Below, one piece after another: positions 1-8,782 of a DNA stretch of 64,000 nt. The notes under the pieces are model-generated. The model searched no databases. It saw nothing but the letters and a program-made list of their open reading frames with translations, and had not been told where the DNA came from. Numbering within the stretch: position 1 is the stretch's first letter; every line of letters begins with the position of its first letter. A program made the position numbers and the translations under genes. Source of the DNA: Endomicrobium proavitum (GTDB taxonomy: Bacteria > Elusimicrobiota > Endomicrobiia > Endomicrobiales > Endomicrobiaceae); assembly GCF_001027545.1 (NCBI RefSeq), contig NZ_CP009498.1, positions 930,001 to 994,000 of the forward strand, written 5' to 3'.

Positions 1-1022
1 CAAAAATTATATTCTAAAAACGCTTTGTTTACCGCAAGACGAACCGCCTCTTCTATTTTTGATCTTTTTAAAGTTGAAGCTCTTAAATTTATTTTGCCCT
101 GTTTGGCTCTTGCAAACATTGCTCCGCCGTCAAATAGTGGAATATTTACATTTGCCGAAATATACCAATTTGAATTAACGCCTTCGCCGACGATTTTCTC
201 CCCCGTCCATTCCTGCGCGGCGCCTATTGAAATTGTAGGATAGCGCTGCATAGACAAAAGATTTACGCCGAGATCGTCCATTATTTCCTGATTTTGCGTA
301 ATTTGCATTTCAGGTTTAAACTGGTAAGCCAAAAGCAAACACTGATTAAGAGTTACCTCTTTTATTTTCGCTTTAAATACTCCGGAAACATCCGCCAAAG
401 TATCAAGATCAAGCCCGATGGCGGCAAGCAAATTTATAAGCGCTTTATCGTAATTAAACTGCGCTATACTTATTTTTGCCGCGCGCTCTTTTGGCGTTAA
501 TCCGCTTGTTGCGGATTTATAAAGTTTCAGTTTTTCTTTGTAATAAAGACAATCGTTAAAAATTGTTTTTACTTTTCCCGTAACCTGAAACTTTATAAGA
601 TTTTCTTCATTTTTTACTTTATCTAAATTTATTATTGCAAGTTTATTTGTTGCGCGGTTTCTTCCGCCGGCGTAAATGGTTTGCCACGCCGACACTCTTG
701 TAACATAATAAAGACTTCTATTTGTGTCCGGCAAAAAAACCGGAGTAGGAGCAAAATCTCCGGAGAGAATAATAGGCGAAGTGTTATCAAAACCAGAAGC
801 GTTAAAATTAAAATCTATTCTGGGAAAATAAAGCGCGCTGGACTCGTTTATTCTCTGTTTTGCAAACTCTACATTTTGCGCCTGTATTAAAACGTCGTGA
901 TTTATGGCAAGAGCCGTTTGAATGCTGGACTCCTGCGTTAAAACTCTTTCAAAACCCGTTTCTGCGGCAAAAAGATTTTGAAGCGCGAATATAAACGTAA
1001 AAATTAATAAAATTTTTCTCAT
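1..1022 (-). CDS. TolC-like outer-membrane efflux protein (partial, C-terminus outside window)
   Basis: Reading the minus strand from an ATG at 1022 gives 340 uninterrupted codons that run off the left edge. The N-terminus is a clear signal peptide (MRKILLIFTFIFALQNLFA, cleavage before AE). It is followed by the pattern of the outer-membrane efflux family: long amphipathic helices, a conserved early stretch (QTALAINHDVLIQAQ), a YYVTRVSAWQTIYAGGRNRA segment and an NIPLFDGGAMFARAKQ segment typical of the second half of TolC-type repeats. Such proteins form the outer-membrane channel of tripartite efflux or type I export. The ATG overlaps the argH stop as ATGA, so it is probably translationally coupled to argH. 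The usual RND or ABC partners are not visible and may lie further left. Confidence 0.85.
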   Translation of the reverse strand, partial: MRKILLIFTFIFALQNLFAAETGFERVLTQESSIQTALAINHDVLIQAQNVEFAKQRINESSALYFPRIDFNFNASGFDNTSPIILSGDFAPTPVFLPDTNRSLYYVTRVSAWQTIYAGGRNRATNKLAIINLDKVKNEENLIKFQVTGKVKTIFNDCLYYKEKLKLYKSATSGLTPKERAAKISIAQFNYDKALINLLAAIGLDLDTLADVSGVFKAKIKEVTLNQCLLLAYQFKPEMQITQNQEIMDDLGVNLLSMQRYPTISIGAAQEWTGEKIVGEGVNSNWYISANVNIPLFDGGAMFARAKQGKINLRASTLKRSKIEEAVRLAVNKAFLEYNF

Positions 1023-2377
1023 TTTTGTTTCCGTTTAACAATATTTTTTAACAGCGATATTTGTTTTTTAACGGAATTAACCGACGTTCCGCCTTCGGAC
1101 GTTTTTTTAGCGACAATGTTTTGCAAATCTATAAATTTAAAAATATCATCGTCAAAAATAGGATATTTTTTAGGATAAAATTTATTGTACTCCTGCAAAG
1201 ACAAGGAGCTTAAAGTTTTGGAATTTTTAATGCAGTATTCAACTATGCTTTTAACAACGCCGTGCGCTTCTCTGAAAGGAATATCTTTTCTTGCAAGATA
1301 ATCTGCAATTTCAGTAGCCGCCATAAAACCTTTTTCCGTACTTTTTAAGGTTTTTGCTTTATCAAATTTTAAAGTGACTATCATTTCGTTTATAACTTCC
1401 ACGCACAATTTTACATTATCAACGGCGTCAAACACAGGCGGTTTATCTTCCTGCAAATCTCTGTTGTATGCAAGCGGCAAAGATTTAACTATTGTAAGCA
1501 ACGCAAACAAATCGCCGAATATTCTTCCTGATTTTCCTCTTATAACTTCCGCGCAGTCCGGATTTCTTTTCTGCGGCATTATTGAAGAGCCGGATGTAAA
1601 CTTATCGGCAATTTTAATATATCCGAATTCCGGATTCATCCACAAAATTATTTCTTCGCAAAACCTTGTAAGATGCAAAGCTATTGTTGAAAGGCAGAAA
1701 ACAAATTCTACAGCAAAATCCCTGTCGCTTACGCCGTCTAAAGAATTTTCGCTTACGCCGTCAAAGCCTAAAAGTTTTGCGCTGTATTGCCTGTCTATTT
1801 TAAACGAAGTGCCGGCAAGAGCCGCACTGCCTAACGGCAACACGTTAATTCTTTTGCGGCAGTCGGTAAGTCTTTCTTTATCTCTCTCAAGCATCCACGC
1901 GTAAGCCAAAAGATGATGCGCCGCCAAAACAGGCTGCGCCGGCTGCAAATGCGTAAAGCCCGGCATAATTACATTAATATTTTCTTCGGATTTTTTAATG
2001 ATTGTTGTTTGAAACTCGTTTATTAAAGCGATGATATTGTCTGTTTCTTGTCTCAAATAAAGACGAAGATCCGTAGCGACTTGATCGTTTCTGCTTCTTG
2101 CGGTATGCATTTTTCCGCCGACGGCGCCTATGCGACGAGTTAACTCTTTTTCAACCGCGTAATGAATATCTTCTTCTTTGGGCAGAGTCCAATCTTTTTT
2201 AAGACTTTTCAAAATTGAATTAAGACCTGCGATAATTTTGCTTCCGTCGGTCTGTTTTAAAATTTTACATTTTACAAGCATTTCAACGTGCGCTATAGAG
2301 CCGGTAATATCAACTTCGGCAAGACGCGTGTCAAAAGCAAAAGAGCCGATAAACTGTTCAAAATCAATATTTTTCAT
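1019..2377 (-). CDS. argH: Argininosuccinate lyase
   Basis: Cleaves argininosuccinate to arginine and fumarate, the last step of arginine biosynthesis. The product is 452 residues, normal for the family. The fumarase/ASL signature GSSIMPQKRNPD with the mobile catalytic serine is at about 263-274. HTARSRNDQ (about 91-99) and FTHLQPAQP (about 141-149) are also conserved. An in-frame upstream start at 2437 would add 20 residues, but I prefer the ATG at 2377 because it begins the conserved N-terminus (KNIDFEQF) and has AAGGCGGG just upstream. It lies 133 bases behind argG on the same strand, and its stop overlaps the start of the TolC-like gene by four bases. Confidence 0.95.
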   Translation of the reverse strand: MKNIDFEQFIGSFAFDTRLAEVDITGSIAHVEMLVKCKILKQTDGSKIIAGLNSILKSLKKDWTLPKEEDIHYAVEKELTRRIGAVGGKMHTARSRNDQVATDLRLYLRQETDNIIALINEFQTTIIKKSEENINVIMPGFTHLQPAQPVLAAHHLLAYAWMLERDKERLTDCRKRINVLPLGSAALAGTSFKIDRQYSAKLLGFDGVSENSLDGVSDRDFAVEFVFCLSTIALHLTRFCEEIILWMNPEFGYIKIADKFTSGSSIMPQKRNPDCAEVIRGKSGRIFGDLFALLTIVKSLPLAYNRDLQEDKPPVFDAVDNVKLCVEVINEMIVTLKFDKAKTLKSTEKGFMAATEIADYLARKDIPFREAHGVVKSIVEYCIKNSKTLSSLSLQEYNKFYPKKYPIFDDDIFKFIDLQNIVAKKTSEGGTSVNSVKKQISLLKNIVKRKQK

Positions 2378-2510
2378 TTTCCCGCCTTCATATTTCAGAA
2401 GTCTGCTGTTGCGGTAAAGTATTTTGAGTTTAGACAAAGCGCGCGACGATGAAGCGTGTTAAACACGTAAACCTAAGCGCAACGCAGCATAAACTCAAAA
2501 AACAAGCCGC

Positions 2511-3725
2511 CTATTTTTTGTTACGTTTAATTGCTATTACTTTCGTAGGAAGTCCCCAAAGATTTATAAAACCTTCCGCATCTTTTTGATTATAAACTTC
2601 GTCTTTTTCAAAAGTTGCAAGTTCTTCCCAGTAGAGAGAATATTTTGCTTCTCTGGAAACAGGAGTAATGTTGCCTTTGTAAAGTTTTAATTTTATTGTG
2701 CCGGTTACATATTTTTGAGTGCTTTCAACAAAAGAGTTAAGCGCATCCATTAACGGCGAGAACCACAAACCGTAATAAGCAAGTTCCGCCCATTTGTGAG
2801 CAAGTTCTTGTTTGTAGTGAAGCGTGTCTCTGTCTAAAGCAAGTTCTTCAAGTTCCTGATGGGCGCAATACAAAACCGTTGCAGCCGGAGATTCATAAAC
2901 GCCTCTGGACTTCATACCTACGAGGCGGTTTTCAATCATATCCACTCTGCCGATTCCGTTTCTGCCGGCAATTTCATTTAATTTTGAAACAAGCTCTACG
3001 GGAGCAAGTTTTTTCCCGTTAACGGCTACGGGCGCGCCTTTTTCAAAAGCTATAGACAAATACTCGGGTTTATTCGGAGCTTTTTGCGCCGAGACCGTCA
3101 TTTTAAACATTGACTCGTCGTATTCGTTTTTCATGTCTTCCATAACGCCGCCTTCATAGGAAACGTGCCAAAGATTTGCGTCGGAAGAATAAGGTTTTGC
3201 TTTTGTTACGGGAACGGGAATGCCTCTTTTTTTAGCGTAATTTATAGCATCTTCGCGCGAGCGCAAATTCCATTCTCTCCACGGAGCAATAATTTTTACG
3301 TTCGGTATTAAAGCTTTAAACGCAAGTTCAAAACGAACCTGATCGTTGCCTTTTCCGGTCGCGCCGTGACAAACAGCGTCGGCTTTTTCTTTTATTACAA
3401 TTTCCGCGATTTTTTCCGCTATTACAGGTCTTGCAAGCGCGGTGCCGAGATAATATTTGTTTTCATATAAAGCGTCGGCTTTTATCGCAGGGTAAATATA
3501 ATCCGTAACAAACTCTTTTTTTGCGTCTATAATGTAAGATTTTGAAGCGCCTGTTTTTTTGGCTTTTTCATTCAAACCTTTAAGCTCTTTTCCCTGACCG
3601 ACATCCACGCAAACAGCTATAACTTCAGCCTTATAATTTTCTTTAATCCACGACAAAATAATAGAAGTATCAAGCCCTCCGGAATAAGCTACCACAACTT
3701 TTTTAATAGAACCGTCGTTTGCCAT
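2511..3725 (-). CDS. argG: Argininosuccinate synthase
   Basis: Joins citrulline and aspartate using ATP to form argininosuccinate. The product is 404 residues, the normal length. The N-terminal ATP pyrophosphatase (P-loop-like) motif AYSGGLDTS is at about residues 13-21, and the citrulline/aspartate-binding regions ([27 protein letters not shown]) are present. The ATG at 3725 is preceded by CAGGAGA, a good ribosome-binding site. It heads the argG-argH(-tolC) unit. A hairpin and a promoter candidate lie directly upstream (3765-3807), so the unit is probably transcribed separately from the membrane-protein gene before it. Confidence 0.97.
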   Translation of the reverse strand: MANDGSIKKVVVAYSGGLDTSIILSWIKENYKAEVIAVCVDVGQGKELKGLNEKAKKTGASKSYIIDAKKEFVTDYIYPAIKADALYENKYYLGTALARPVIAEKIAEIVIKEKADAVCHGATGKGNDQVRFELAFKALIPNVKIIAPWREWNLRSREDAINYAKKRGIPVPVTKAKPYSSDANLWHVSYEGGVMEDMKNEYDESMFKMTVSAQKAPNKPEYLSIAFEKGAPVAVNGKKLAPVELVSKLNEIAGRNGIGRVDMIENRLVGMKSRGVYESPAATVLYCAHQELEELALDRDTLHYKQELAHKWAELAYYGLWFSPLMDALNSFVESTQKYVTGTIKLKLYKGNITPVSREAKYSLYWEELATFEKDEVYNQKDAEGFINLWGLPTKVIAIKRNKK

Positions 3726-3764
3726 TTTAAATATCTCCTGTAAAAGATGAATTTCGTCGTTATT

Positions 3765-3807
3765 ATTATAGCAAAAATAGCGGCTATTTCAGTCAAAATA
3801 GCCGCTA
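3765..3807 (-). terminator. Hairpin terminator overlapping the argG promoter candidate
   Basis: A 12-bp perfect stem (3778-3789 with 3796-3807, arm TAGCGGCTATTT) is followed on the minus strand by TTTTTG, the shape of an intrinsic terminator for the membrane-protein gene upstream. A TATAAT box follows at once at 3765-3770. A TTGACT sits at 3791-3796 in the hairpin loop and stem base, with a 20-base spacer, which is longer than ideal. The terminator of one unit and the promoter of argG therefore appear to share bases. Confidence 0.6.
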
Positions 3808-3836
3808 CTTTGCTTATGACTAAACAGACATGAAAT

Positions 3837-4337
3837 TTAATCTAAATGCGCATGAGAAGTTTGCACGGCTTTACTGCCGAATATATCAGGATTTACCATG
3901 CCGGTAATCATTGCGACGTGTCCGAATATTAAAAATAACGCTATAAAAGTAATGTGCAGCGCCAATTTATATTTTTCAGTTTTTTTCTTCGCGAAAATTC
4001 CCAGCTCAAGCAACGCTACCAACAATAGCGGTATGCCGCTAAGCAAATACGTTCCAACCGCTATAACGTCTATAACCCCGCGCCACTGCCCGTTTTGGGT
4101 AATTGGTATAACGACATTATTAAGCAAATAAATTATTACGCCTGCAAAATAAATTCCTACCGTAATACCGACAAATTTATTAAGCTTGCGAAGTCCGCCT
4201 TTGAAACGGTTGGTGTATAACAAATAAAGTTCGCTGATGGCAAGCGTTTCTGCCAATATAACGGGAACAGCCATAAAAAATAAAAGATTCCACGGCTGGT
4301 TTGAAGCCAATAATTCCATATAATGAGTCATATTCAT
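3837..4337 (-). CDS. Four-helix integral membrane protein of unknown function
   Basis: The product is 166 residues with about four hydrophobic segments (near residues 15-40, 54-75, 92-115 and 125-150) joined by short basic loops, which indicates an inner-membrane protein. A Trp and Pro in the first loop, a GVIDVIAVGTYLLSGIPLLL stretch, and histidines in segment 4 and at the C-terminus (SHAHLD) stand out. I do not recognise a named family with certainty; small DUF membrane proteins annotated loosely as permeases look similar. It follows the small Cys-rich gene by 37 bases on the same strand, so the three genes from 5441 to 3837 probably form one unit. A terminator hairpin lies after it. Confidence 0.7.
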   Translation of the reverse strand: MNMTHYMELLASNQPWNLLFFMAVPVILAETLAISELYLLYTNRFKGGLRKLNKFVGITVGIYFAGVIIYLLNNVVIPITQNGQWRGVIDVIAVGTYLLSGIPLLLVALLELGIFAKKKTEKYKLALHITFIALFLIFGHVAMITGMVNPDIFGSKAVQTSHAHLD

Positions 4338-4374
4338 TGAAAAACTCCTAAAATATTTTTTTGATATTGATTGA

Positions 4375-4725
4375 TTATATATTTCGGAAATTATTCTTAG
4401 GAGGATGATAGATATTCAAGATAAAATTATAGCAGTATAAAGAAGTTTGAAATTTAATTTTTTTATCAGCGACGATGTTTTCTGCCCTGCAAGCAGCAGT
4501 ACCGCACACGCCAAACGCTCCGCAGCAGCAAAAATCTACAATTGAAGTTTTTGCGTCTTCACAGTTTTGCGGTTGAGTTTCATGATTACATTCAGAATTT
4601 GCAACAGATATAGTTTGCTGCAAAGTTGTTACATCTTGCGTTTTTGCAAAAGCAAAACCGTTTGCGCCGCTAAAAACAGAAAACGCGCAAAATAAAACAA
4701 CCGCAATTTTTTTTAATTTATTCAT
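4375..4725 (-). CDS. Small Cys-rich exported protein, unknown function
   Basis: The product is 116 residues. It starts with a signal peptide (LKKIAVVLFCAFSVFSGANGFAFA) and then has a short hydrophilic domain with eight cysteines in about 50 residues, including DFCCCGAFGVCGTAACR at about residues 67-83. Such a cluster in an exported protein suggests disulfides or a bound metal or cofactor. The CCCG...C spacing is not a known haem c site (no CxxCH). The start overlaps the stop of the CBM9-like lipoprotein gene as ATGA, so the two are translationally coupled. I do not recognise the family. The C-terminal 30 residues lack cysteine except one and could be poorly folded. Confidence 0.65.
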   Translation of the reverse strand: MNKLKKIAVVLFCAFSVFSGANGFAFAKTQDVTTLQQTISVANSECNHETQPQNCEDAKTSIVDFCCCGAFGVCGTAACRAENIVADKKIKFQTSLYCYNFILNIYHPPKNNFRNI

Positions 4726-5441
4726 TTTACAAGTTCTAACGTTGCGAATTTTTCAGATGTAATATAACCGGAATCGCCTTGATTTGGCGTGCTGCCGTGG
4801 AACGATTCTCTGCCGTCGCCGTCGTTATCGCCGTAAGCAACGGTAAAACCTAATTTTTTACCGGCGGTAAGTTTCACTTTTGATTTTTCGTGCAAGTTTG
4901 AATTCGGATTATACGTATTGTCGTAAACGGTTAAAGCTATTTCCCATGTATATTTTTCACCTGATTTTAAAACTTTAAAATTTGCGGTATCGGGGAAAAT
5001 TTTGCCTTGCCCGTCGGCATCTATGTCTATAACTTCGCCGGTATGCAAAATATGATACGCAAAAGCATTGTTATTTTGGTAATGATCTTGCTTTGAATTT
5101 GACTCGTCTATAAAAATTTCAATACAATCGCCCTGCCAATAATTTTCAAAACCGTCTGCAATAGAGTTTGTTAAAATATTGTCTGTAATTTCTACAAAAA
5201 GAAAAAGAACGCTGTTTTTCCAAAGAATTTTAAATCTGCCGGAATAATCTGCCTGCTCTTGCCCGATATATAATTGATTTATCGGATACCATTTTGCTTT
5301 TTGCCAAGCAGATTCATCTGCCTGCCCGTCAATTGTTATATCGTCAGCCGTATATTGAGCATAATAATAACTTTCAGCTTTTCCGCACGACTGAAAAACA
5401 ATAACTGCAGCAAAAACAATTAAAAACTTTTTTATTTCCAT
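4722..5441 (-). CDS. CBM9-like carbohydrate-binding lipoprotein
   Basis: The product is 239 residues. The N-terminus is a lipoprotein signal with lipobox FQSC, so Cys19 should be acylated. The rest matches the CBM9/DOMON-like fold often found in exported sugar- or haem-binding domains: the opening DDITIDGQADESAWQKAKW, then FKILWKNSVLFLFVEITD, a QGDCIEIFIDES core strand and a closing GFTVAYGDNDGDG. In CBM9 families the conserved Asp and Trp residues in these motifs bind ligand and calcium. It lies five bases behind argD and is coupled to the small Cys-rich gene. A role in binding an extracellular or periplasmic ligand is likely, but which ligand cannot be told. Confidence 0.75.
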   Translation of the reverse strand: MEIKKFLIVFAAVIVFQSCGKAESYYYAQYTADDITIDGQADESAWQKAKWYPINQLYIGQEQADYSGRFKILWKNSVLFLFVEITDNILTNSIADGFENYWQGDCIEIFIDESNSKQDHYQNNNAFAYHILHTGEVIDIDADGQGKIFPDTANFKVLKSGEKYTWEIALTVYDNTYNPNSNLHEKSKVKLTAGKKLGFTVAYGDNDGDGRESFHGSTPNQGDSGYITSEKFATLELVK

Positions 5442-5446
5442 TATTT

Positions 5447-6619
5447 TTATTTAACTTGCGATAAAACAACGTCTATAATTTTAACCGCAGCGTCCGCGTC
5501 TTTTTTTGTTATAGTCAACGGCGGCAAAAGCCTTAAAACCGTATTGTGCGTGCAATTTATTATTAAACCTTTTTTAAGACATTCCGCCGCTATTTGAGCG
5601 GCGGGAATTTTTAAATCAACCCCGAGAATAAGTCCAAGCCCTCTGACTTCTTTTACTATGCTGTGTTTCTTTTTTAAATTCTCAAGCTTTTCACGCAAAT
5701 ATTTTGCAGTTTTTAAAGATTTGTTTAGAAATTTAGGCGTCATTTGACGAACAACTTCCAAAGCCGCCGCGCAAGATACGGGGTTTCCGCCGAAAGTTGT
5801 CCCGTGATCGCCGTATGTAAACAATTCGCCGAATTTTTTATTTGCCAACGTTACGCCCAAAGGCAAACCGTTTGCTATGGATTTTGCAAGAGTTACAATA
5901 TCGGGTTTAACTCCGTAATTTTCAAAAGCAAAAAACTTGCCTGTTCTTCCCACGCCGCATTGAATTTCGTCGTAAATTAAAACAAGATTGTGTTTATCCG
6001 CCAGCGCGCGCAAACCTTTTAAAAACTCTTTTGTAGAAGTAAAAATACCGCCCTCGCCCTGAACAGGCTCTACTATTATAGCGACGGTTTTTTTATTTAT
6101 AAGTTTTTTAACGGAATTTATATCGTTAAAATCCGCAAAAACAAACTTTGGAGGAAGAGGTTTTAAATAGTCGTGAAACTTTTTTTGCCCCGTCGCCGCA
6201 AGCGTAAAAACGGTGCGCCCGTGAAAAGAATTGTTAAAAGATATAATTTCGTAACGGCCGCCGGTTTGATGCCCGTATTTTCTTGCTATTTTCAAAGCGC
6301 ATTCGTTAGCTTCGGCGCCGGTGTTAGATAAAAATACTTTGCCGTTAAATTTTTTTGCAAGAGCTTCTCCAAGATTCACCTGCGCTGGAGCGTAATATAA
6401 ATTTGAAACGTGCGCGTATCGGCTTAACTGATTTACGGCAGCCTTAACAACTGCATTATTTAAATGCCCTAGGTTACACACGCTGATACCCGTAAAAAAA
6501 TCTAAATATTTTTTACCTTTATCGTCCCACAAAAACTGACCTTTGGCTTTTTTAACAACCAAGTCGCTGCGTTTATACGTGTGCATAAAGTATTTATTTT
6601 CCGTTTGTTTAATGTTCAT
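5447..6619 (-). CDS. argD: Acetylornithine aminotransferase
   Basis: A PLP-dependent class III aminotransferase that converts N-acetylglutamate semialdehyde to N-acetylornithine; family members may also act on succinyl-diaminopimelate in lysine synthesis. The product is 390 residues. PLP-binding features are all present: SNTGAEANECALK (98-110), the Asp in LIYDEIQCGVGRTG (about D217) that contacts the pyridine nitrogen, and the Schiff-base lysine in LAKSIANGLPLG (about K246). The ATG at 6619 starts the usual N-terminus. It follows argB by 97 bases on the same strand, and that gap holds a dispersed palindrome. Confidence 0.95.
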   Translation of the reverse strand: MNIKQTENKYFMHTYKRSDLVVKKAKGQFLWDDKGKKYLDFFTGISVCNLGHLNNAVVKAAVNQLSRYAHVSNLYYAPAQVNLGEALAKKFNGKVFLSNTGAEANECALKIARKYGHQTGGRYEIISFNNSFHGRTVFTLAATGQKKFHDYLKPLPPKFVFADFNDINSVKKLINKKTVAIIVEPVQGEGGIFTSTKEFLKGLRALADKHNLVLIYDEIQCGVGRTGKFFAFENYGVKPDIVTLAKSIANGLPLGVTLANKKFGELFTYGDHGTTFGGNPVSCAAALEVVRQMTPKFLNKSLKTAKYLREKLENLKKKHSIVKEVRGLGLILGVDLKIPAAQIAAECLKKGLIINCTHNTVLRLLPPLTITKKDADAAVKIIDVVLSQVK

Positions 6620-6637
6620 TTTTTATCCCCGTATTTT

Positions 6638-6705
6638 ATCACCCTGAATTTATTTCAGGGTCTGTCGTTTTGTAAAAGCAGATGCCAAAGCAAGTTCAGC
6701 ATTAC
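6638..6705. repeat. Dispersed intergenic palindrome between argB and argD
   Basis: CCCTGAA at 6642-6648 and TTCAGGG at 6654-6660 form a perfect 7-bp stem around a 5-base loop. It is followed by a looser second inverted half (GATGCC...TTCAGCAT, 6681-6702). This is the layout of the small mobile-looking palindromes seen in many AT-rich genomes. Variants of the same core occur at 18066-18104, inside the kinase gene near 11766-11809, and a related form at 63211-63249. Confidence 0.7.
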
Positions 6706-6716
6706 AACAAGAACAA

Positions 6717-7466
6717 TTATTTTTTTATTATTGTTCCTTGTATTTTTAAAATACCTTTCACGCCGTCAATAATTAAAACTTCTTTAACCCCGGATTTAAC
6801 CGCCGAAGCGCAGCCTTTAATTTTAGGAATCATTCCGCCGGTAATAGTTTTGTCGTTTATAAGAGCATTTATATTTTTTACTTTTATCTGTTTTATAGTT
6901 TTTTTATTTTTATCCAAAACTCCGGCGACATCCGTTAAAAAAATAAGTCTGTGGGCTTTGAAAGCAACTGCAATAGCGGTTGCAAGACTGTCGGCGTTTA
7001 CGTTTAAAATATTTCCGGCTTTATCTGCGGCAATAGACGCTATAACAGGCAAAAAACCCGCTTTTGTAAGAACTTCTATAAGTTTTTTATTTACTTTTAC
7101 CGGCTCGCCGACACAGCCGAGTTCTTTTTTTTGTTTGCAAATTACGCTTGCTCCGTCTTTGCCGGAAATGCCTACGGCGTTAACTTTATTTTTTATAAGT
7201 CCCGTCGTTAACGCTCTGTTAACTTTTCCGCTTAAAGCCAGCTCCACAACTTCTAACGCGGCAGCATCTGTGTAACGCAAACCGTTAACAAATTTACTTT
7301 TTATTTCAAACTTTTCCAAAAGCGCGTTAATTTCAGGCCCGCCGCCGTGCACTAAAATTATATTTTCTTTTTTAGCGACAACGGCAAGCTCTTTTAAAAA
7401 TTTATTCTGCGCCGCAGGATTTTTAGTAAGACTTCCGCCGAATTTGATTACAGACAATGTTTTCAT
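6717..7466 (-). CDS. argB: Acetylglutamate kinase
   Basis: Phosphorylates N-acetylglutamate, the second step of arginine synthesis. The product is 249 residues, on the short side for ArgB but complete. Amino-acid-kinase motifs are clear: VIKFGGSL at the N-terminus (ATP phosphate loop), LVHGGGPEIN (about 39-48), the NVNADSLATAIA substrate region and a LIFLTDVAGVLD nucleotide-site motif. The closing GGMIPKIKGCASAVKSGV is the conserved C-terminal ATP-lid motif. No N-terminal extension of the arginine-inhibited type is present, so feedback inhibition by arginine is less likely. It lies 19 bases after the nuclease gene and before argD. Confidence 0.95.
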   Translation of the reverse strand: MKTLSVIKFGGSLTKNPAAQNKFLKELAVVAKKENIILVHGGGPEINALLEKFEIKSKFVNGLRYTDAAALEVVELALSGKVNRALTTGLIKNKVNAVGISGKDGASVICKQKKELGCVGEPVKVNKKLIEVLTKAGFLPVIASIAADKAGNILNVNADSLATAIAVAFKAHRLIFLTDVAGVLDKNKKTIKQIKVKNINALINDKTITGGMIPKIKGCASAVKSGVKEVLIIDGVKGILKIQGTIIKK

Positions 7467-7503
7467 TGTTATTACCTATTACTTATTATTTATTACCTGC
7501 CGT
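7466..7503. repeat. Low-complexity junction repeat, GGTAATAA family
   Basis: On the minus strand this reads as repeated units of AGGTAATAA / AATAAGTAATA and bridges the stop codon of the nuclease gene and the start of argB. The same family occurs at 21610-21672 and 26286-26375. Here it also supplies the last codons (Gly-Asn-Lys-stop) of the nuclease gene. Confidence 0.6.
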
Positions 7504-8214
7504 TGAATATTTACATCTATCTTTGAAATCGCAAAAACCGCATTTTGACGTGTTGGGTTCAAAATTTTCCGCGGTAATTTTTTCAGAAGCGTCTAACGCC
7601 AAATTAATGGCGTCTTCAATTTGCGCAGGCGTTCTTTCGGTGTATAGTTTTTTATTGTCGGACAAAAAATATACCGATATTTTATCCGGATTAAACCCGA
7701 AAACATTTTTGCACGCATATGCGTAAAAACTTAACTGCAAATCTTTATCAACTCTTTCTTGATCCCAAATTTTAAGGTGCGTTTTGTAATCCATAACTTC
7801 ATACGCGCCGTCGGGATATTTATCTATGCGGTCAATTATGCCTATAAACCTGTATTTGCCTATATTTGTGTCAAAGGATTTTTCGGTAAATAATATTTCA
7901 GCCGGGCTTTTTTGAAAAGAAGCGAAATAATTTTCAAGCATTTTTTTGCCGCGCAGATAATACTCAAAACTTTGCTGCGGAGAATTAAAACCTTCGTTTT
8001 TCCAACTCTCGTCGTAACTTTCAAAAAGTTCTTCAAGGGTAACGCCTTTTTTGCCGTGATACTTTTCAAGCGCTCCGTGAATAGTATGCCCGAAAGTTAT
8101 GTCGGCATTTAACGGAATATACCAATTGTCAAAATAAATAAGCTTATATTTTTGCGGACAGTATAAATATGTGTTTATTCTTGAATAACTTATTTTAAAC
8201 TCTTGCCAAGTCAC
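7486..8214 (-). CDS. PD-(D/E)XK family nuclease with iron-sulfur cysteines (RecB/Cas4-like)
   Basis: The product is 242 residues. The opening SYSRINTYLYCPQKYKLIYF is the hallmark start of stand-alone RecB/AddB/Cas4-type nuclease domains. The catalytic part is GRIDRID-like (FIGIIDRIDKYP) followed by YEVMDYKTHLK, giving the D-x(n)-D-Y-K core. One cysteine near residue 18 and three in CGFCDFKDRCKY at the C-terminus match the four-cysteine iron-sulfur cluster that ties the two ends together. It would cut or trim DNA in repair; no helicase partner is adjacent. The start is a GTG overlapping the rsmD stop as GTGA, so the two are coupled. There are no CRISPR repeats nearby. Confidence 0.85.
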   Translation of the reverse strand: MTWQEFKISYSRINTYLYCPQKYKLIYFDNWYIPLNADITFGHTIHGALEKYHGKKGVTLEELFESYDESWKNEGFNSPQQSFEYYLRGKKMLENYFASFQKSPAEILFTEKSFDTNIGKYRFIGIIDRIDKYPDGAYEVMDYKTHLKIWDQERVDKDLQLSFYAYACKNVFGFNPDKISVYFLSDNKKLYTERTPAQIEDAINLALDASEKITAENFEPNTSKCGFCDFKDRCKYSTAGNK

Positions 8215-8780
8215 TTTGCCCGCCTGTAAAATAAAACAACCGTGTCGCCGTATTTTTCCGTTCTGAAATGGTCAAGCCCTGCAACATGCCCGACGGGTTC
8301 TTTAATATGTTTTTGCGCTATAAGCACGGAATCTTCTTTTAAAACATCATAACGGACAACGTTTTTTAAAGCCGGCATTGTAAGCGCCAAAGCTTTTTTA
8401 TCTCCGTCTTTGTAAGGAGGCCCCATAAAAACTATGTCGTATTTTTTTACAATAGAATCAAACTCTCTTATAACATCGCAGCGCACAATTCTTGCTCTGT
8501 CGTTATAGTTAAGCATGCCAACATTATGCTTTATTAAGCCCAGAGAAACTTTACTGATTTCCGCAAAAACGCAGGATTTAGCTCCCCGCGAAAGCGCTTC
8601 TATTCCCACAGAACCTACGCCGGCGAACAAATCTAAAAAATCGCAGTTTGGAATTCTAAACTGAATAATATCAAAAACCGATTTTTTCATTCTGCCAAGC
8701 ATCGGCCTAATAGAAAGGTCGTCCTGCGGCAGCGTTTTTAACACTCTCCCGCGGGCGTCTCCTGCTAAAACTTTTAACAC
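8211..8780 (-). CDS. rsmD: 16S rRNA (guanine-966-N2)-methyltransferase RsmD family
   Basis: The product is 189 residues, normal for RsmD. The N-terminus (LKVLAGDARGRVLKT..IRPMLGRMKKSVFDII) is the family signature, and the SAM-binding motif is DLFAGVGSVGIEALSRGA. Motif IV, normally (D/N)PPY, reads MGPPY here, so the catalytic acidic/amide residue is replaced by Gly (bases 8420-8434). The start is a GTG at 8780, supported by GGAG eight bases upstream, inside the end of yjbQ. It is the second gene of a yjbQ-rsmD-nuclease unit. The changed motif may reduce or alter activity. Confidence 0.85.
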   Translation of the reverse strand: MLKVLAGDARGRVLKTLPQDDLSIRPMLGRMKKSVFDIIQFRIPNCDFLDLFAGVGSVGIEALSRGAKSCVFAEISKVSLGLIKHNVGMLNYNDRARIVRCDVIREFDSIVKKYDIVFMGPPYKDGDKKALALTMPALKNVVRYDVLKEDSVLIAQKHIKEPVGHVAGLDHFRTEKYGDTVVLFYRRAK

Positions 8781-8782
8781 TG

